Origin: Alphaproteobacteria bacterium
Lineage (GTDB): Bacteria; Pseudomonadota; Alphaproteobacteria; Caulobacterales; Aquidulcibacteraceae
Length of the DNA stretch: 64,000 nt
Assembly: GCA_016124655.1 (NCBI GenBank)
Contig: WGNI01000009.1
Span: 1-64,000 of the forward strand
Direction of reading: 5' to 3'
The position numbers were made by a program, and so were the translations under genes. Within the stretch, counting starts at the first letter, position 1. Each line of letters begins with the position of its first letter. Positions 41,359 through 49,408 of the stretch are shown here, piece after piece. The notes under the pieces were generated by a model. It saw only the letters and a program-made list of their open reading frames with translations. It did not search any database and was not told the origin of the DNA.

Positions 41359-42852
41359 ATGAAAACGCTTCTGATCGTCGATGACGATCCCACACAGCGT
41401 CGGCTGCTGCAGGCTGCTGTCGAGCGCCAGGGGTTCAAGACCCGCCAAGCCGATGACGGCCGCACGGCCGTGGAGGCTGTCGAGGCGCATCCCGACATCG
41501 ATCTCGTGCTGCTCGATCTCGTCATGCCCGGCATGACGGGCCAAGAAGCGTTGCGCGAAATCCGCCGCAAGCGCGCGGACCTGCCGTGCATCGTGCTGAC
41601 CGCCTCCGGCGGCATCGACACGGTCGTGCAGGCCATGCAGGCCGGCGCATGCGATTTCTTCGTGAAGCCCGCGCGTCCCGAGCGCGTGCTCGTCTCCATC
41701 CGCAACGCGCTGGAAATGAGCAACCTGAAGACCGAAGTCGTGCGCCTCACCAAGAAGGCGTCCGGCGCATTCGGCTTTGACGACATGATCGCCGACGCGC
41801 CCGCGATGGGCGCCGTCGTGCGCATGGGCAAGCGTGCAGCGAAGTCCAACATTCCCGTGCTCATCACCGGCGAAAGCGGCGTCGGCAAGGAGGTGCTCGC
41901 GCGCGCCATCCAGGGCGAAAGCGATCGCGCGGGCAAGCCGTTCTTGACCGTCAATTGCGGCGCCATTCCGGAAAACCTGGTGGAATCTATTCTTTTCGGC
42001 CACGTCAAAGGCGCCTTCACGGGCGCGGTCGATAATCACGCCGGCAAATTCGTCGAAGCCCATGGCGGCACGCTGTTCCTCGATGAAGTCGGCGAATTGC
42101 CGCTCGACACGCAGGTGAAGCTGCTGCGCGTGCTGCAGGAAAGCGAAGTCGATCCCGTCGGCGGCAAGCGGGCTGTCAAGGTCGATGTGCGGATCATTTC
42201 CGCGACCAACAAGGATTTGGCCAAGCTGGTCGAAGCCGGTTCGTTCCGCGAAGACCTGTATTATCGCCTCAACGTGTTTCCCATCGAGGCGCCGCCGCTG
42301 CGCGAGCGCAAGGAAGACCTCGACGCGCTGATCGAACGCTTCATCGCCCGCTTCAACGCCGAAGAAGGCCGCGCCGTGCGCGGCTGCGCGCCCGACGCGC
42401 TGGCGATGCTGAAAGCCTTCGATTGGCCCGGCAACGTGCGCCAGCTGGAGAACGCCGTGTTCCGCGCGGTGATCCTGTGCGAAGGCGAATGGCTGCTGCT
42501 GGAGGATTTCCCCCAGATTTCCGGCCTGAAGCCGCTGCCCGCGCAAAAGCCTGCAAATGACGCGCGCGCTACCGACGCGCCGCAAGCCGCCAACGAAAAC
42601 GTGTCCGCGCAGACCGGCGCGCTGCGCGCGGTCAGCGTCGATGAAACGGCGCCGGATCAACTCGCCGTGTTCGACGCCAAGGGACATTTGCGCACTCTGG
42701 AAAACATCGAGCGCGACCTCATCGCGTTGGCCATCGATCACTATGCCGGCCATATGAGCGAAATTGCGCGCCGCCTCGGCATCGGCCGCTCCACGCTCTA
42801 TCGCAAGCTGCGCGAATACGGGCTGGAGGATGTGCGCGCCGCCGAAGGCTGA
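41359..42852 (+). CDS. NtrC-family sigma-54-dependent response regulator
   Basis: 497 residues from the ATG at 41359. The receiver domain has the acid pocket VDDD at 8-10 and the phosphoacceptor Asp53 in LLDLVMPGMTG. The AAA+ domain has Walker A GESGVGKE, the sigma-54-contact loop GAFTGA, and Walker B GTLFLDEVGELP. A linker (about 390-440) leads to a Fis-type helix-turn-helix, HMSEIARRLGIGRSTLYRKL. No histidine kinase is adjacent, so it is an orphan. No clear -24/-12 site was found in its own promoter. A 192-bp tandem repeat follows it. Confidence 0.95.
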   Translation: MKTLLIVDDDPTQRRLLQAAVERQGFKTRQADDGRTAVEAVEAHPDIDLVLLDLVMPGMTGQEALREIRRKRADLPCIVLTASGGIDTVVQAMQAGACDFFVKPARPERVLVSIRNALEMSNLKTEVVRLTKKASGAFGFDDMIADAPAMGAVVRMGKRAAKSNIPVLITGESGVGKEVLARAIQGESDRAGKPFLTVNCGAIPENLVESILFGHVKGAFTGAVDNHAGKFVEAHGGTLFLDEVGELPLDTQVKLLRVLQESEVDPVGGKRAVKVDVRIISATNKDLAKLVEAGSFREDLYYRLNVFPIEAPPLRERKEDLDALIERFIARFNAEEGRAVRGCAPDALAMLKAFDWPGNVRQLENAVFRAVILCEGEWLLLEDFPQISGLKPLPAQKPANDARATDAPQAANENVSAQTGALRAVSVDETAPDQLAVFDAKGHLRTLENIERDLIALAIDHYAGHMSEIARRLGIGRSTLYRKLREYGLEDVRAAEG

Positions 42853-42887
42853 GGCTGCGCTGCATCGATCCGGCTTGACGAAAACGT

Positions 42888-43079
42888 GGAGCAGGGGCGC
42901 CTCGCCCCTGCTTGCGTGATCGTGAAACAAAAGCGCGGACGGGGGCGTCCGCGCTCCAACCCCATCACCCCGGTTTCGCGGAACGCGAAGACCGGGGTCC
43001 AACGCACACTTGAATGGTTCGGGGTCCCGGATCGCGCCTGCGGCGCGTCCGCAATGACAAGGCGAGCGTAACGCGGCTT
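42888..43079. repeat. 192-bp tandem repeat, unit 1
   Basis: The unit starts GGAGCAGGGGCG and contains three hairpins: GCAGGGGCG with CGCCCCTGC, GCGCGGACG with CGTCCGCGC, and ACCCCGGT with ACCGGGGT. The second unit starts exactly 192 bases later. The unit ends with a 40-base stretch that includes GGTCCCGGATCGCGCCTGCG, not kept in unit 2. Confidence 0.8.
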
Positions 43080-43225
43080 GGAGCAGGGGCGCCCTCGCCC
43101 CTGCTTGCGCGATCGTGAAATGAAGCGCGGACGGGGGCGTCCGCGCTCCAACCCCATCACCCCGGTTTCGCGGAACGCGAAAACCGGGGTCCAACGCACA
43201 TTTTAATGGTTGTGGGCCCCGGGTC
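43080..43225. repeat. 192-bp tandem repeat, unit 2 (incomplete)
   Basis: Same order of blocks as unit 1 with a few changes; the two are nearly identical for about 140 bases. The right end diverges into GGGCCCCGGGTCCCGCTGCG. Both units lie in the 425-base gap between the NtrC-type regulator and the next gene; nothing else was seen in the gap. Confidence 0.75.
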
Positions 43226-43278
43226 CCGCTGCGCTTCGCCCGGGGCGATGAGGCGCGTGAGGTCTGCACGAAAGCGGT

Positions 43279-43614
43279 TCACGCTTCGCCGCCATCCTCG
43301 CCGGGCTTGGCCCGCTTCTTCCACCCCAGCGGCTTGCGCGTCTGCAGCCCTTTGCGCGGCTTGCCCTTCGCTTTGGCTTCGATCTCTTTCAGCTTCACCG
43401 CCTGCAGCCGCGACAGCGCATCCTCCGGTGCGCCCTTGGAGAGATCGGCGAAAGCTGAGCCGTACTTGTCCAGCCGCGCGCCGACCTCGCTCAGGAATTC
43501 CGTCTCCCAGCCGGAAAAGTCTTCCGCGGTCCCGCCGTCCTCCTGCACGCGCTTCAAGCGCTCCAGCGCGCGCTGGGCTTTGCGGGTGCGGCGCTTGTCG
43601 ACCTCGCGGGGCAT
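43279..43614 (-). CDS. Conserved basic protein, function unknown
   Basis: 111 residues from the ATG at 43614. Begins PREVDKRRTRKAQRALERLKR, has WETEFLSEVGARLDKYGSAFADL in the middle, and ends in a basic Pro/Gly-rich tail (KPRKGLQTRKPLGWKKRAKP). Predicted to be helical and nucleic-acid or ribosome associated by charge only. No named family recognised. Overlapping plus-strand frames look like shadows. Confidence 0.65.
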   Translation of the reverse strand: MPREVDKRRTRKAQRALERLKRVQEDGGTAEDFSGWETEFLSEVGARLDKYGSAFADLSKGAPEDALSRLQAVKLKEIEAKAKGKPRKGLQTRKPLGWKKRAKPGEDGGEA

Positions 43615-43686
43615 GCGCTCATCTATAGCATGACACGGAACCCGCTGCGGCACGCCATCTTAAGGGCGCTCGGATACGCTCACGCC

Positions 43687-43971
43687 ATGCTTGATCTGCT
43701 TGTGCTCTTGGCCTTGATCGCCTTCGCCGTCTGGATCGCCGGACGCGCCTATGCGCGTCCGCGCGGCGTCTTCTGGCGCAGCCTGACGGGCGTGTGCGCC
43801 GCATCTGGCGTGATGCTTGCGCTTTGGGGCGTTGCGCGGCCGGCCAATGAAGCCGGCTTTGGCTGGTTCGCGGTATCCCTCGGCGTAACCGCGATCGCCG
43901 CCCTCGTCGCCGCAGTCGCATGCTCCGCGGCTCTGACGCGCTACGCCGTCGATGCGTTTAGCCGGCGGTGA
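43687..43971 (+). CDS. Small membrane protein with three helices
   Basis: 94 residues from the ATG at 43687; an ATG 19 codons upstream gives a longer version. Three hydrophobic segments alternate with short basic loops (AYARPRG, ARPANEAG), ending in a basic tail. No family recognised. It ends four bases from the convergent gapR gene. Confidence 0.6.
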   Translation: MLDLLVLLALIAFAVWIAGRAYARPRGVFWRSLTGVCAASGVMLALWGVARPANEAGFGWFAVSLGVTAIAALVAAVACSAALTRYAVDAFSRR

Positions 43972-43975
43972 AGAC

Positions 43976-44269
43976 CTAAATCTCCCCCAGCGCGGCGAGA
44001 TAGAGATCCATGATCTGCTCTTGTTCGGCCCGCTCGCGGCGATCCTGCTTGCGCAGCCGGATCACCTTGCGCAGCACCTTGGTGTCAAATCCCAATGTTT
44101 TCGCTTCGCCGTAAACATCCTTGATGTCGGCGGTCAGCTGCGCCTTTTCCTCTTCCAGCCGCTCGATCCGCGCCACGATCTGCTTGAGCTTTTCCTTCGT
44201 GGTTTGCGTGAGCGCCTGCGGCGCGACGATGTCGTCCGCGCCCAAATCCGTGCCGCCGAAATCCGCCAT
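43976..44269 (-). CDS. gapR: GapR nucleoid-associated protein (DUF2312)
   Basis: 97 residues from the ATG at 44269. The core [22 protein letters not shown] followed by [30 protein letters not shown] is the DUF2312/GapR signature, a coiled-coil clamp. Caulobacter GapR binds overtwisted, AT-rich DNA ahead of replication forks and stimulates type II topoisomerases. The N-terminal 20 residues vary. A strong lineage marker for alphaproteobacteria. Confidence 0.94.
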   Translation of the reverse strand: MADFGGTDLGADDIVAPQALTQTTKEKLKQIVARIERLEEEKAQLTADIKDVYGEAKTLGFDTKVLRKVIRLRKQDRRERAEQEQIMDLYLAALGEI

Positions 44270-44312
44270 GACCCGCCTCGCTATCCCCAGAATCATTCTC
44301 TGGAAGACAAGG

Positions 44313-45263
44313 TTATTCGGCTGCGCGGCTGGCGTCGATTTCTTCCACGCGCCGCACTGCAGCCGCCACCAGGTCGGGCCGGATCTGGTGCGGCATGTGG
44401 CCTGAGCGCGGCGCGGTCACGAGTTCCGCGGCCTGCAAATCCTCCGCGAGCGCGCGCGCATGGATGTGCGGGCTGACCACGCGGTCCCGATCAGACGTGA
44501 TGATGATCGTCGGCTGCCAGATTTCGGGATAGCGCGGCGCCTGGGCGGCGAATTCGCGCTTCGAGGCCGTCACGTCCAGCGCGCTGGCGCGGAACGCCCC
44601 GCCGCGAAACGCCAGCCCGACGCCGGCCTCCTCATAATAGGTCGCCGGCGGCCGCGCGGGCCGAAACGTGTTGCGGATCGCGCCCTGGGCCGCTCCGTTC
44701 GCCAGCGGAACGAGGCCATAGGAGAACGCCTCGCCCGCGACCGGCGCCGCCGCCAGATTGGCCCACCAGGCATTGCCGCCCGGATAGGGATGGCTGGCCG
44801 GCGCCGCCAGCACGATGCCGCGCACCAGCTCCGGCCGGTCCAGCGCCAGCCGCAGCGCCACCGCAGCACCAAGAGAGTGCGCCACCACGATCGCGCCCTG
44901 CGGCGCGTCCGCGTCGAGCAGCCCGGCCATCAGCCGCGCCTGGGTCTCCAGGCGCTGGGCGCGCGCGGGTCGCGAGGAATAGCCGTAGCCCGGCCGGTCC
45001 ACCATCAGGAGCCGATGATCGACCTCCAGAAGCGGGGCGACCGAATGCAGCCATTCCCGCGCATTCGCGCTCGCGCCATGCAGCAGCAGCACCGGCGGCG
45101 CGTCCGGCGCGCCGCGCTCGATCACGTGCAGGCGCGCGCGCTCCACCGTGACCATGCGCCCGATCTGCGGCCAGCGTTTTTCAGCGCGACGGCTCTGCGC
45201 CGCGCTCAGAAGCGCCAGAGCGACCGCCGCGATAAGCGCGGCGATCGCGGCGATTTTGATCAT
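44313..45263 (-). CDS. Alpha/beta hydrolase, membrane-anchored
   Basis: 316 residues. One N-terminal helix ([16 protein letters not shown]) anchors it. The hydrolase core has [28 protein letters not shown], the nucleophile elbow VVAHSLGAA and the late SGHMPH that carries the catalytic histidine. Substrate unknown. Coupled by a 4-base overlap to the TPR lipoprotein gene upstream. Confidence 0.87.
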   Translation of the reverse strand: MIKIAAIAALIAAVALALLSAAQSRRAEKRWPQIGRMVTVERARLHVIERGAPDAPPVLLLHGASANAREWLHSVAPLLEVDHRLLMVDRPGYGYSSRPARAQRLETQARLMAGLLDADAPQGAIVVAHSLGAAVALRLALDRPELVRGIVLAAPASHPYPGGNAWWANLAAAPVAGEAFSYGLVPLANGAAQGAIRNTFRPARPPATYYEEAGVGLAFRGGAFRASALDVTASKREFAAQAPRYPEIWQPTIIITSDRDRVVSPHIHARALAEDLQAAELVTAPRSGHMPHQIRPDLVAAAVRRVEEIDASRAAE

Positions 45264-45838
45264 GCGTCGGTTCCGTCGACCCGTGCGGTCAGGCGCGCGA
45301 CGCCGCGGCGCGCTTCTTCGTAATACGGGTGGATCGCCAGCGCGGATCGATAGGCCTCCAGCGCCGCGCGGTCCTGGCCTTGCTCTTCATAGATCAGCCC
45401 AAGCCCTGTCAGCGCGCCGAAATGGCGCGGTTCGCGCTTCAGCGTTTCCTGGATCGCGTCGATGGCGGTGGAGAAGTCGCGCGCGCCATAGGCGATCGCG
45501 GCCTGCCGGCTCCAGGGCTCGGCATAGTCCGGCGCCAGATCGCCGGCCTCGCGCAGGAATTGCCGCGCCAGCCGCATGTCCCCATTGGTCTGCGCCGCCG
45601 AGGCGCGGTCCAGCAGCACCGCCACGGTGCCGGAATCCGGATCCCCCCAATGCGCCCAGATTCGCTGCTCGATCGGCGCGGCGGTTTCCGCATTGGGCGC
45701 TTCCGAGAGCGCTGCGAACAGCGCGTCCAGCGCGGGATCGTTCGGCGGCTTGGAGGCGAACAGCCCGCATGCGCTGAGGCTCAGCGCCAGAACGGCGATT
45801 TGCGCAAACCGGACAAGAGCAGCCATGGCGGACATCAT
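45260..45838 (-). CDS. TPR-repeat lipoprotein
   Basis: 192 residues. A lipoprotein signal with lipobox LSAC (Cys at about residue 24) is followed by two or three tetratricopeptide repeats, among them ALDAIQETLKRE-like IDAIQETLKREPRHFGALTG and AALEAYRSALAIHPYYEEA. It is predicted to be tethered to a membrane facing the periplasm. No partner is identified beyond the overlapping hydrolase gene. Confidence 0.8.
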   Translation of the reverse strand: MMSAMAALVRFAQIAVLALSLSACGLFASKPPNDPALDALFAALSEAPNAETAAPIEQRIWAHWGDPDSGTVAVLLDRASAAQTNGDMRLARQFLREAGDLAPDYAEPWSRQAAIAYGARDFSTAIDAIQETLKREPRHFGALTGLGLIYEEQGQDRAALEAYRSALAIHPYYEEARRGVARLTARVDGTDA

Positions 45839-45910
45839 AAACTGCTTCGCGCGGTCAGGAGCGCGCGCCGGGCATAAATTTTCTTTAATCGCTGGCGCGG
45901 GGCGGCAGGC

Positions 45911-46036
45911 TCAGCCTTGCTTGGCCTTGTAGCGCGGATCGACCTTGTTGATGACGTAGACCCGTCCCTTGCGGCGCACGACCCGGCAGGCGCGGTGGCG
46001 CGTCTTCAAGGTCTTCAGGGAGGACTTCACCTTCAT
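45911..46036 (-). CDS. rpmJ: 50S ribosomal protein L36
   Basis: 41 residues from the ATG at 46036. [41 protein letters not shown] is the alphaproteobacterial, 41-residue zinc-free L36. Stand-alone gene. Confidence 0.96.
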   Translation of the reverse strand: MKVKSSLKTLKTRHRACRVVRRKGRVYVINKVDPRYKAKQG

Positions 46037-46061
46037 CGGTCTGGCTCGGACAGCGGAAAAG

Positions 46062-46075
46062 GGCCCGCAAGGGCC
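46062..46075 (-). terminator. Possible terminator between the TTC38-like gene and rpmJ
   Basis: GGCCC and GGGCC form a five-base stem around GCAA. On the minus strand the stem is followed by CTTTTCC. It is short, so termination is uncertain. Confidence 0.35.
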
Positions 46076-46137
46076 GGAAAAAACGAAGCGCGGTGGATAG
46101 AAGCGCCGGGCGGCGAAGTCAATGGCGGGATCGCCTC

Positions 46138-47469
46138 TCAAGCCCGGGGAGGGGCGAGATTTTGCGCCCGGCGCGCCAGGGTCCGCGCCCAGGGGCTGTG
46201 CGGCTTGTGCGTGGTGCGCTCGAACGCGATCGCCTCCGCGGTATCGCGCAAGCCCCCGCGCAGCGCCGCCTCCAGCGCCGTGAGCGTCAGGATATCGCGC
46301 TGCGCATGGCTGCCGCCGAAGCGCTGCGCCAGGCCGCGCGCGCCGAGGATCTTCGCAGCGCTCTCTTCAAACCGCCCGGCGCCGAACGCGATGAAGCCCT
46401 CCGCCAAGGGAACCCCGACGCTGCGGCTCATGAAGGCGTTGTCGCCGTCTCCGGCCGCGGCGCGCCGCACCGCGCTCAGCGTGCGCTCGGCATCGACCAT
46501 CCGCCCTGCGCCGAGTAACGCCATGATCGCGTGCAGATCGTTGAACGCGTAGATCGCGTCATCGCGCGTGCGCGCCCACGCATCGGCCAGCTTGGCGAAA
46601 CGGTCGCCGGTCTCCGCGCCCAGGAGATGCAGCCGCCACAACAGCGCCGAGGCGTCCACCAATTCCAGCACGATGTCGCCGTCCGGATTGGGCCGGATCT
46701 TGTCGTCATAAAGCGCAAGCGCGGCCGCGAAGTCTTCGCGGTCGAGATGCAACAGCGCGAGATGCCACCAATTATGATAGGCAAACCCGCTGTCCGGCGC
46801 CCACGTGTCTGCGGCGCCGGCAAGCCAGGGAATGCCGGCGTCGGTGTCGCCGCGCATTTCATTGACATGCGCCACCGCATGCACCGCCCAGCCGTCGCGT
46901 CCATCGAGCGCAACGGCTTCACGGCCCATGGCGTCCGCGCGTTCATAATCGCCGCACTCTTCAAACCCGAACGCGACCATGCCGAGCAAGGGGCCGTACC
47001 CGTCATCGCCGCGACGAAACGCACGCAGCGCCTGCAGCGGCCAGTCGCGCAATTCATGCTGCATGCCGAGAAAAAAACACGCCACATGCGCGAACTGCAG
47101 CGCCAGAAGATCGCGCGGGTGCTCCTGCGCGCAGCGCGCGTAAAGCGCTGCGCCTTCCGCGTAGCGGCCTTCCGCCCACGCGCGCGCGGCGTCGAGATGC
47201 AAGGCTTCGCGCGGCGTCATCCGGCCTTGGGCGCCAGACTTCAAATTGCGCGCGATTTCGCCCGCGAACGCCTTGTCGGTCGCCTGCGCGAACAGCCCCG
47301 CGCGCGCCGCCCACGCCGCGCTGAATTGCGGGTCTTCTTCCAGCGCCGCATCGAGCGCCGCGATCGGGTCGCCGCGATAAAGCCGGATGCTCTCCAGCGC
47401 CGCGTCATAATGATCGAGCGCCGCGCGCGACGCGGTCGAGGTGGGATTGCCGTATCGGTCAGCGAGCAT
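46138..47469 (-). CDS. TTC38-like tetratricopeptide-repeat protein
   Basis: 443 residues, cytosolic, built of helical repeats. [24 protein letters not shown] starts the array, and [21 protein letters not shown] plus [23 protein letters not shown] are the most conserved TTC38-family parts. The metal-like His pattern (HAVAH, NWWH) is kept. Function unknown; widespread in proteobacteria and animals. It shares orientation with the nitronate monooxygenase gene nine bases upstream. Confidence 0.88.
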   Translation of the reverse strand: MLADRYGNPTSTASRAALDHYDAALESIRLYRGDPIAALDAALEEDPQFSAAWAARAGLFAQATDKAFAGEIARNLKSGAQGRMTPREALHLDAARAWAEGRYAEGAALYARCAQEHPRDLLALQFAHVACFFLGMQHELRDWPLQALRAFRRGDDGYGPLLGMVAFGFEECGDYERADAMGREAVALDGRDGWAVHAVAHVNEMRGDTDAGIPWLAGAADTWAPDSGFAYHNWWHLALLHLDREDFAAALALYDDKIRPNPDGDIVLELVDASALLWRLHLLGAETGDRFAKLADAWARTRDDAIYAFNDLHAIMALLGAGRMVDAERTLSAVRRAAAGDGDNAFMSRSVGVPLAEGFIAFGAGRFEESAAKILGARGLAQRFGGSHAQRDILTLTALEAALRGGLRDTAEAIAFERTTHKPHSPWARTLARRAQNLAPPRA

Positions 47470-47478
47470 AACGCGCGC

Positions 47479-48456
47479 CTAAGCCGCCGCCATTTGCGGC
47501 AGGCGCTTTTGGATCAGCGCGTCCGCCTCGCTCATGATGCGGTCGATCAGCTCTTTCACGGTCGGCACATCGTGGATCAGACCCGCGACCATCCCGCACG
47601 ACCACGCGCCCGCGTCCATCTCGCCGTCCTTCATGACTTTCGGATAGATACCGGCCACTTCGCCGATAATGTCTTCGAACTTGAGGCTCGCGCCCAATTC
47701 CTTTTCCTTTTCCAGCAAACGTTCCACGCCGGCATTGGTCAGAACGCGCTCGGTGTTGCGCAAGGGGCGCATCACAAGCCGCGTGTCCAGCTCCGACGCC
47801 GCCACCAGAGCCTGCTTCACATTGTCATGGATCGGCGCTTCCTTCGTGGCCATGAAGCGCGTGCCCATATTCATGCCTTCCGCGCCGAGCGCCAGCGCCG
47901 CTACCAGCGAACGCCCGTCGGCCATGCCGCCGGACGCGACGAAGGGAATCTTCAATTCTTCCGCCGCGCGCGGCAACAGAATGAAATTCGGCACATCATC
48001 TTCGCCGGGATGACCGCCGCACTCGAACCCGTCGACCGACACTGCATCGCATCCGATCGCCTCAGCCTTCAGCGAGTGGCGCACCGACGTGCATTTGTGG
48101 ATCACCTTGATCCCGGCTTCCTTCAGCGCCGGCAGATATTTCTGCGGATTGTTGCCCGCGGTCTCAACGATCTTCACCCCGCCGTCGATGATCGATTTGA
48201 TGAGGCCGGGATAATCCGGCGGCGTCAAAGAGGGCAGGAACGTCAGGTTCACGCCGAACGGTTTGTCCGTCATGGCGCGGCAGCGCGCGATCTCCGCGGC
48301 GAGCTTTTCCGGCGTCCCTTGCGTCAGCCCGGTGATGATGCCGAGGCCGCCCGCATTCGAAACGGCTGCCGCCATCTCCGCGAAGCCCACGAAATGCATG
48401 CCGCCTTGAATGATCGGATGTTCGATGCCGAACATGTCGGTGATCTTGGTTTTCAT
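47479..48456 (-). CDS. Nitronate monooxygenase-like FMN enzyme
   Basis: 325 residues from the ATG at 48456. EHPIIQGGMHFVGFAEMAAAVSNAG, GVNLTFLPSLTPPDY, GCDAVSVDGFECGGHPGEDDV, and PFVASGGMADGRSLVAALALGAEGMNMGTRF build the TIM barrel and FMN site of the 2-nitropropane dioxygenase family. The real substrate may be propionate-3-nitronate or another compound. Lies directly upstream of the TTC38-like gene and probably shares a transcript with it. Confidence 0.92.
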   Translation of the reverse strand: MKTKITDMFGIEHPIIQGGMHFVGFAEMAAAVSNAGGLGIITGLTQGTPEKLAAEIARCRAMTDKPFGVNLTFLPSLTPPDYPGLIKSIIDGGVKIVETAGNNPQKYLPALKEAGIKVIHKCTSVRHSLKAEAIGCDAVSVDGFECGGHPGEDDVPNFILLPRAAEELKIPFVASGGMADGRSLVAALALGAEGMNMGTRFMATKEAPIHDNVKQALVAASELDTRLVMRPLRNTERVLTNAGVERLLEKEKELGASLKFEDIIGEVAGIYPKVMKDGEMDAGAWSCGMVAGLIHDVPTVKELIDRIMSEADALIQKRLPQMAAA

Positions 48457-48642
48457 CGCGCGCGCTCCCTGGCCGTCTTCGCGCCCGACCATAGAAGCGC
48501 AGGCGCCTGCGCGGCAAGCGGGCTCAGGCGGGGCAGCGTCTGGATTTGTAGTTTCCCGCGCCCCCGAAGGATCACCGCCCGATACCGGTCATTGGGATTG
48601 GAACGGGCCGGCGGCGAATGTTCGCCGGGAACGGACGAACAC

Positions 48643-48933
48643 CTAACTTGATCTGCTCACGACAACGCCATGGAGTGCCGCTGCCTTTCGATAACAGTCT
48701 ATGCACAGCACCCGGATGATCTCGGAGCCGACAGCCTGCCAAGCGGCCTCGTCCATGGCGATGCAGGCGTCGCAGAAGGCTTGGAAATTTCCATCCTCAT
48801 CAATGTGCCAGTTGAAGCCGCAGGGCACGCCATTCCTATTGGCCTGTAAGATGTGCGAGCTAACGAATGTCGCATCGCGCGACCCGTGGTCGGCGCAAAC
48901 TACCGTTCCGCAAACTGGCTCATCGTCGCTCAT
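48643..48933 (-). CDS. Small cysteine-rich protein, function unknown
   Basis: 96 residues. Cysteines are arranged as CGTVVCADHG, CGFNWHIDED, FCDACIAMDE and LCIDCYRK. CxxC pairs in the last two (CDAC and CIDC) and nearby His residues could bind zinc. No transmembrane segment. No named family recognised. It sits at the left edge of the accessory region. Confidence 0.6.
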   Translation of the reverse strand: MSDDEPVCGTVVCADHGSRDATFVSSHILQANRNGVPCGFNWHIDEDGNFQAFCDACIAMDEAAWQAVGSEIIRVLCIDCYRKAAALHGVVVSRSS

Positions 48934-49107
48934 GACCGCATTTAGGCGCTTGATCAGGCCGAAAACCAGTGTCTGCTCCGGGCCAACCTAAGCCCTCTGA
49001 TCACAATTCGCGACGGGCTAAGTCTCTCGGTAGCTGCCTTTGAGCCTGAGGCGTAGCCTGGAGCCCCTGCTCGTATGGTGCGGGCGGGTGGGCAGAAGGC
49101 TCACATC
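48934..49107. other. Intergenic, no gene seen; one GTCTGCT...GGGCC motif
   Basis: Between the Cys-rich gene and the integrase remnant. GTCTGCTCCGGGCC at 48971-48984 resembles motifs at about 55659 and 56304. Short frames here have no support. Confidence 0.4.
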
Positions 49108-49316
49108 ATGACCGTGGCGATGATCACAGAAACACCGCTGCGAACGGCCAAACGACAAGGCCGCATTATCGGCGGAAAGTTGACAGGCCAAAAGCGGCGC
49201 AGAAGATGAAAGAGGTGTGGTCCATCCGCGCTCGCCTTGAGTTGAAGAAGCGCATTCGCGACCTCGCCGTCGAAGTGGACGATGCAATAGCGATCTCGGC
49301 GGGTGTCGACCTCTAA
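49108..49316 (+). pseudogene. Decayed tyrosine-integrase remnant
   Basis: Two short frames together resemble the N-terminal part of a family of tyrosine recombinases. Frame one (49108-49209) ends GGKLTGQKRRRR, where intact members read like GQKRPLK. Frame two (49206-49316), one step shifted, reads MKEVWSIRARLELKKRIRDL, close to the family's KEVWAIRxRLQ...RTRDLALFN. Then it loses the match and stops. So the gene is frameshifted and truncated. It may mark an old insertion event next to the DAB operon. Confidence 0.55.
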
Positions 49317-49408
49317 CTTCGCGGATCGGCGGGTTCAGCGCGGACCGGCCATTCCCACGGACGAGACGAAGCGGCTCACGATCTCCGAAAATGACGATCA
49401 ATCCTCTG

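Noticed and set aside
42888-43225. Possible CRISPR array
   Set aside because: Only two long units of 192 bases with direct abutment; no short repeats alternating with unique spacers and no cas genes.
41269-43269. 666-residue minus-strand open frame
   Set aside because: Antisense to the sigma-54 regulator and the tandem repeats; no domain.
43630-43686. Longer start for the 94-residue membrane protein
   Set aside because: The upstream ATG adds a basic segment with no clear ribosome site; the inner ATG puts the first helix at the N-terminus, as usual. Left as an alternative.
46531-48651. 706-residue plus-strand open frame
   Set aside because: Antisense to the TTC38-like and nitronate monooxygenase-like genes, both of which have clear family motifs.
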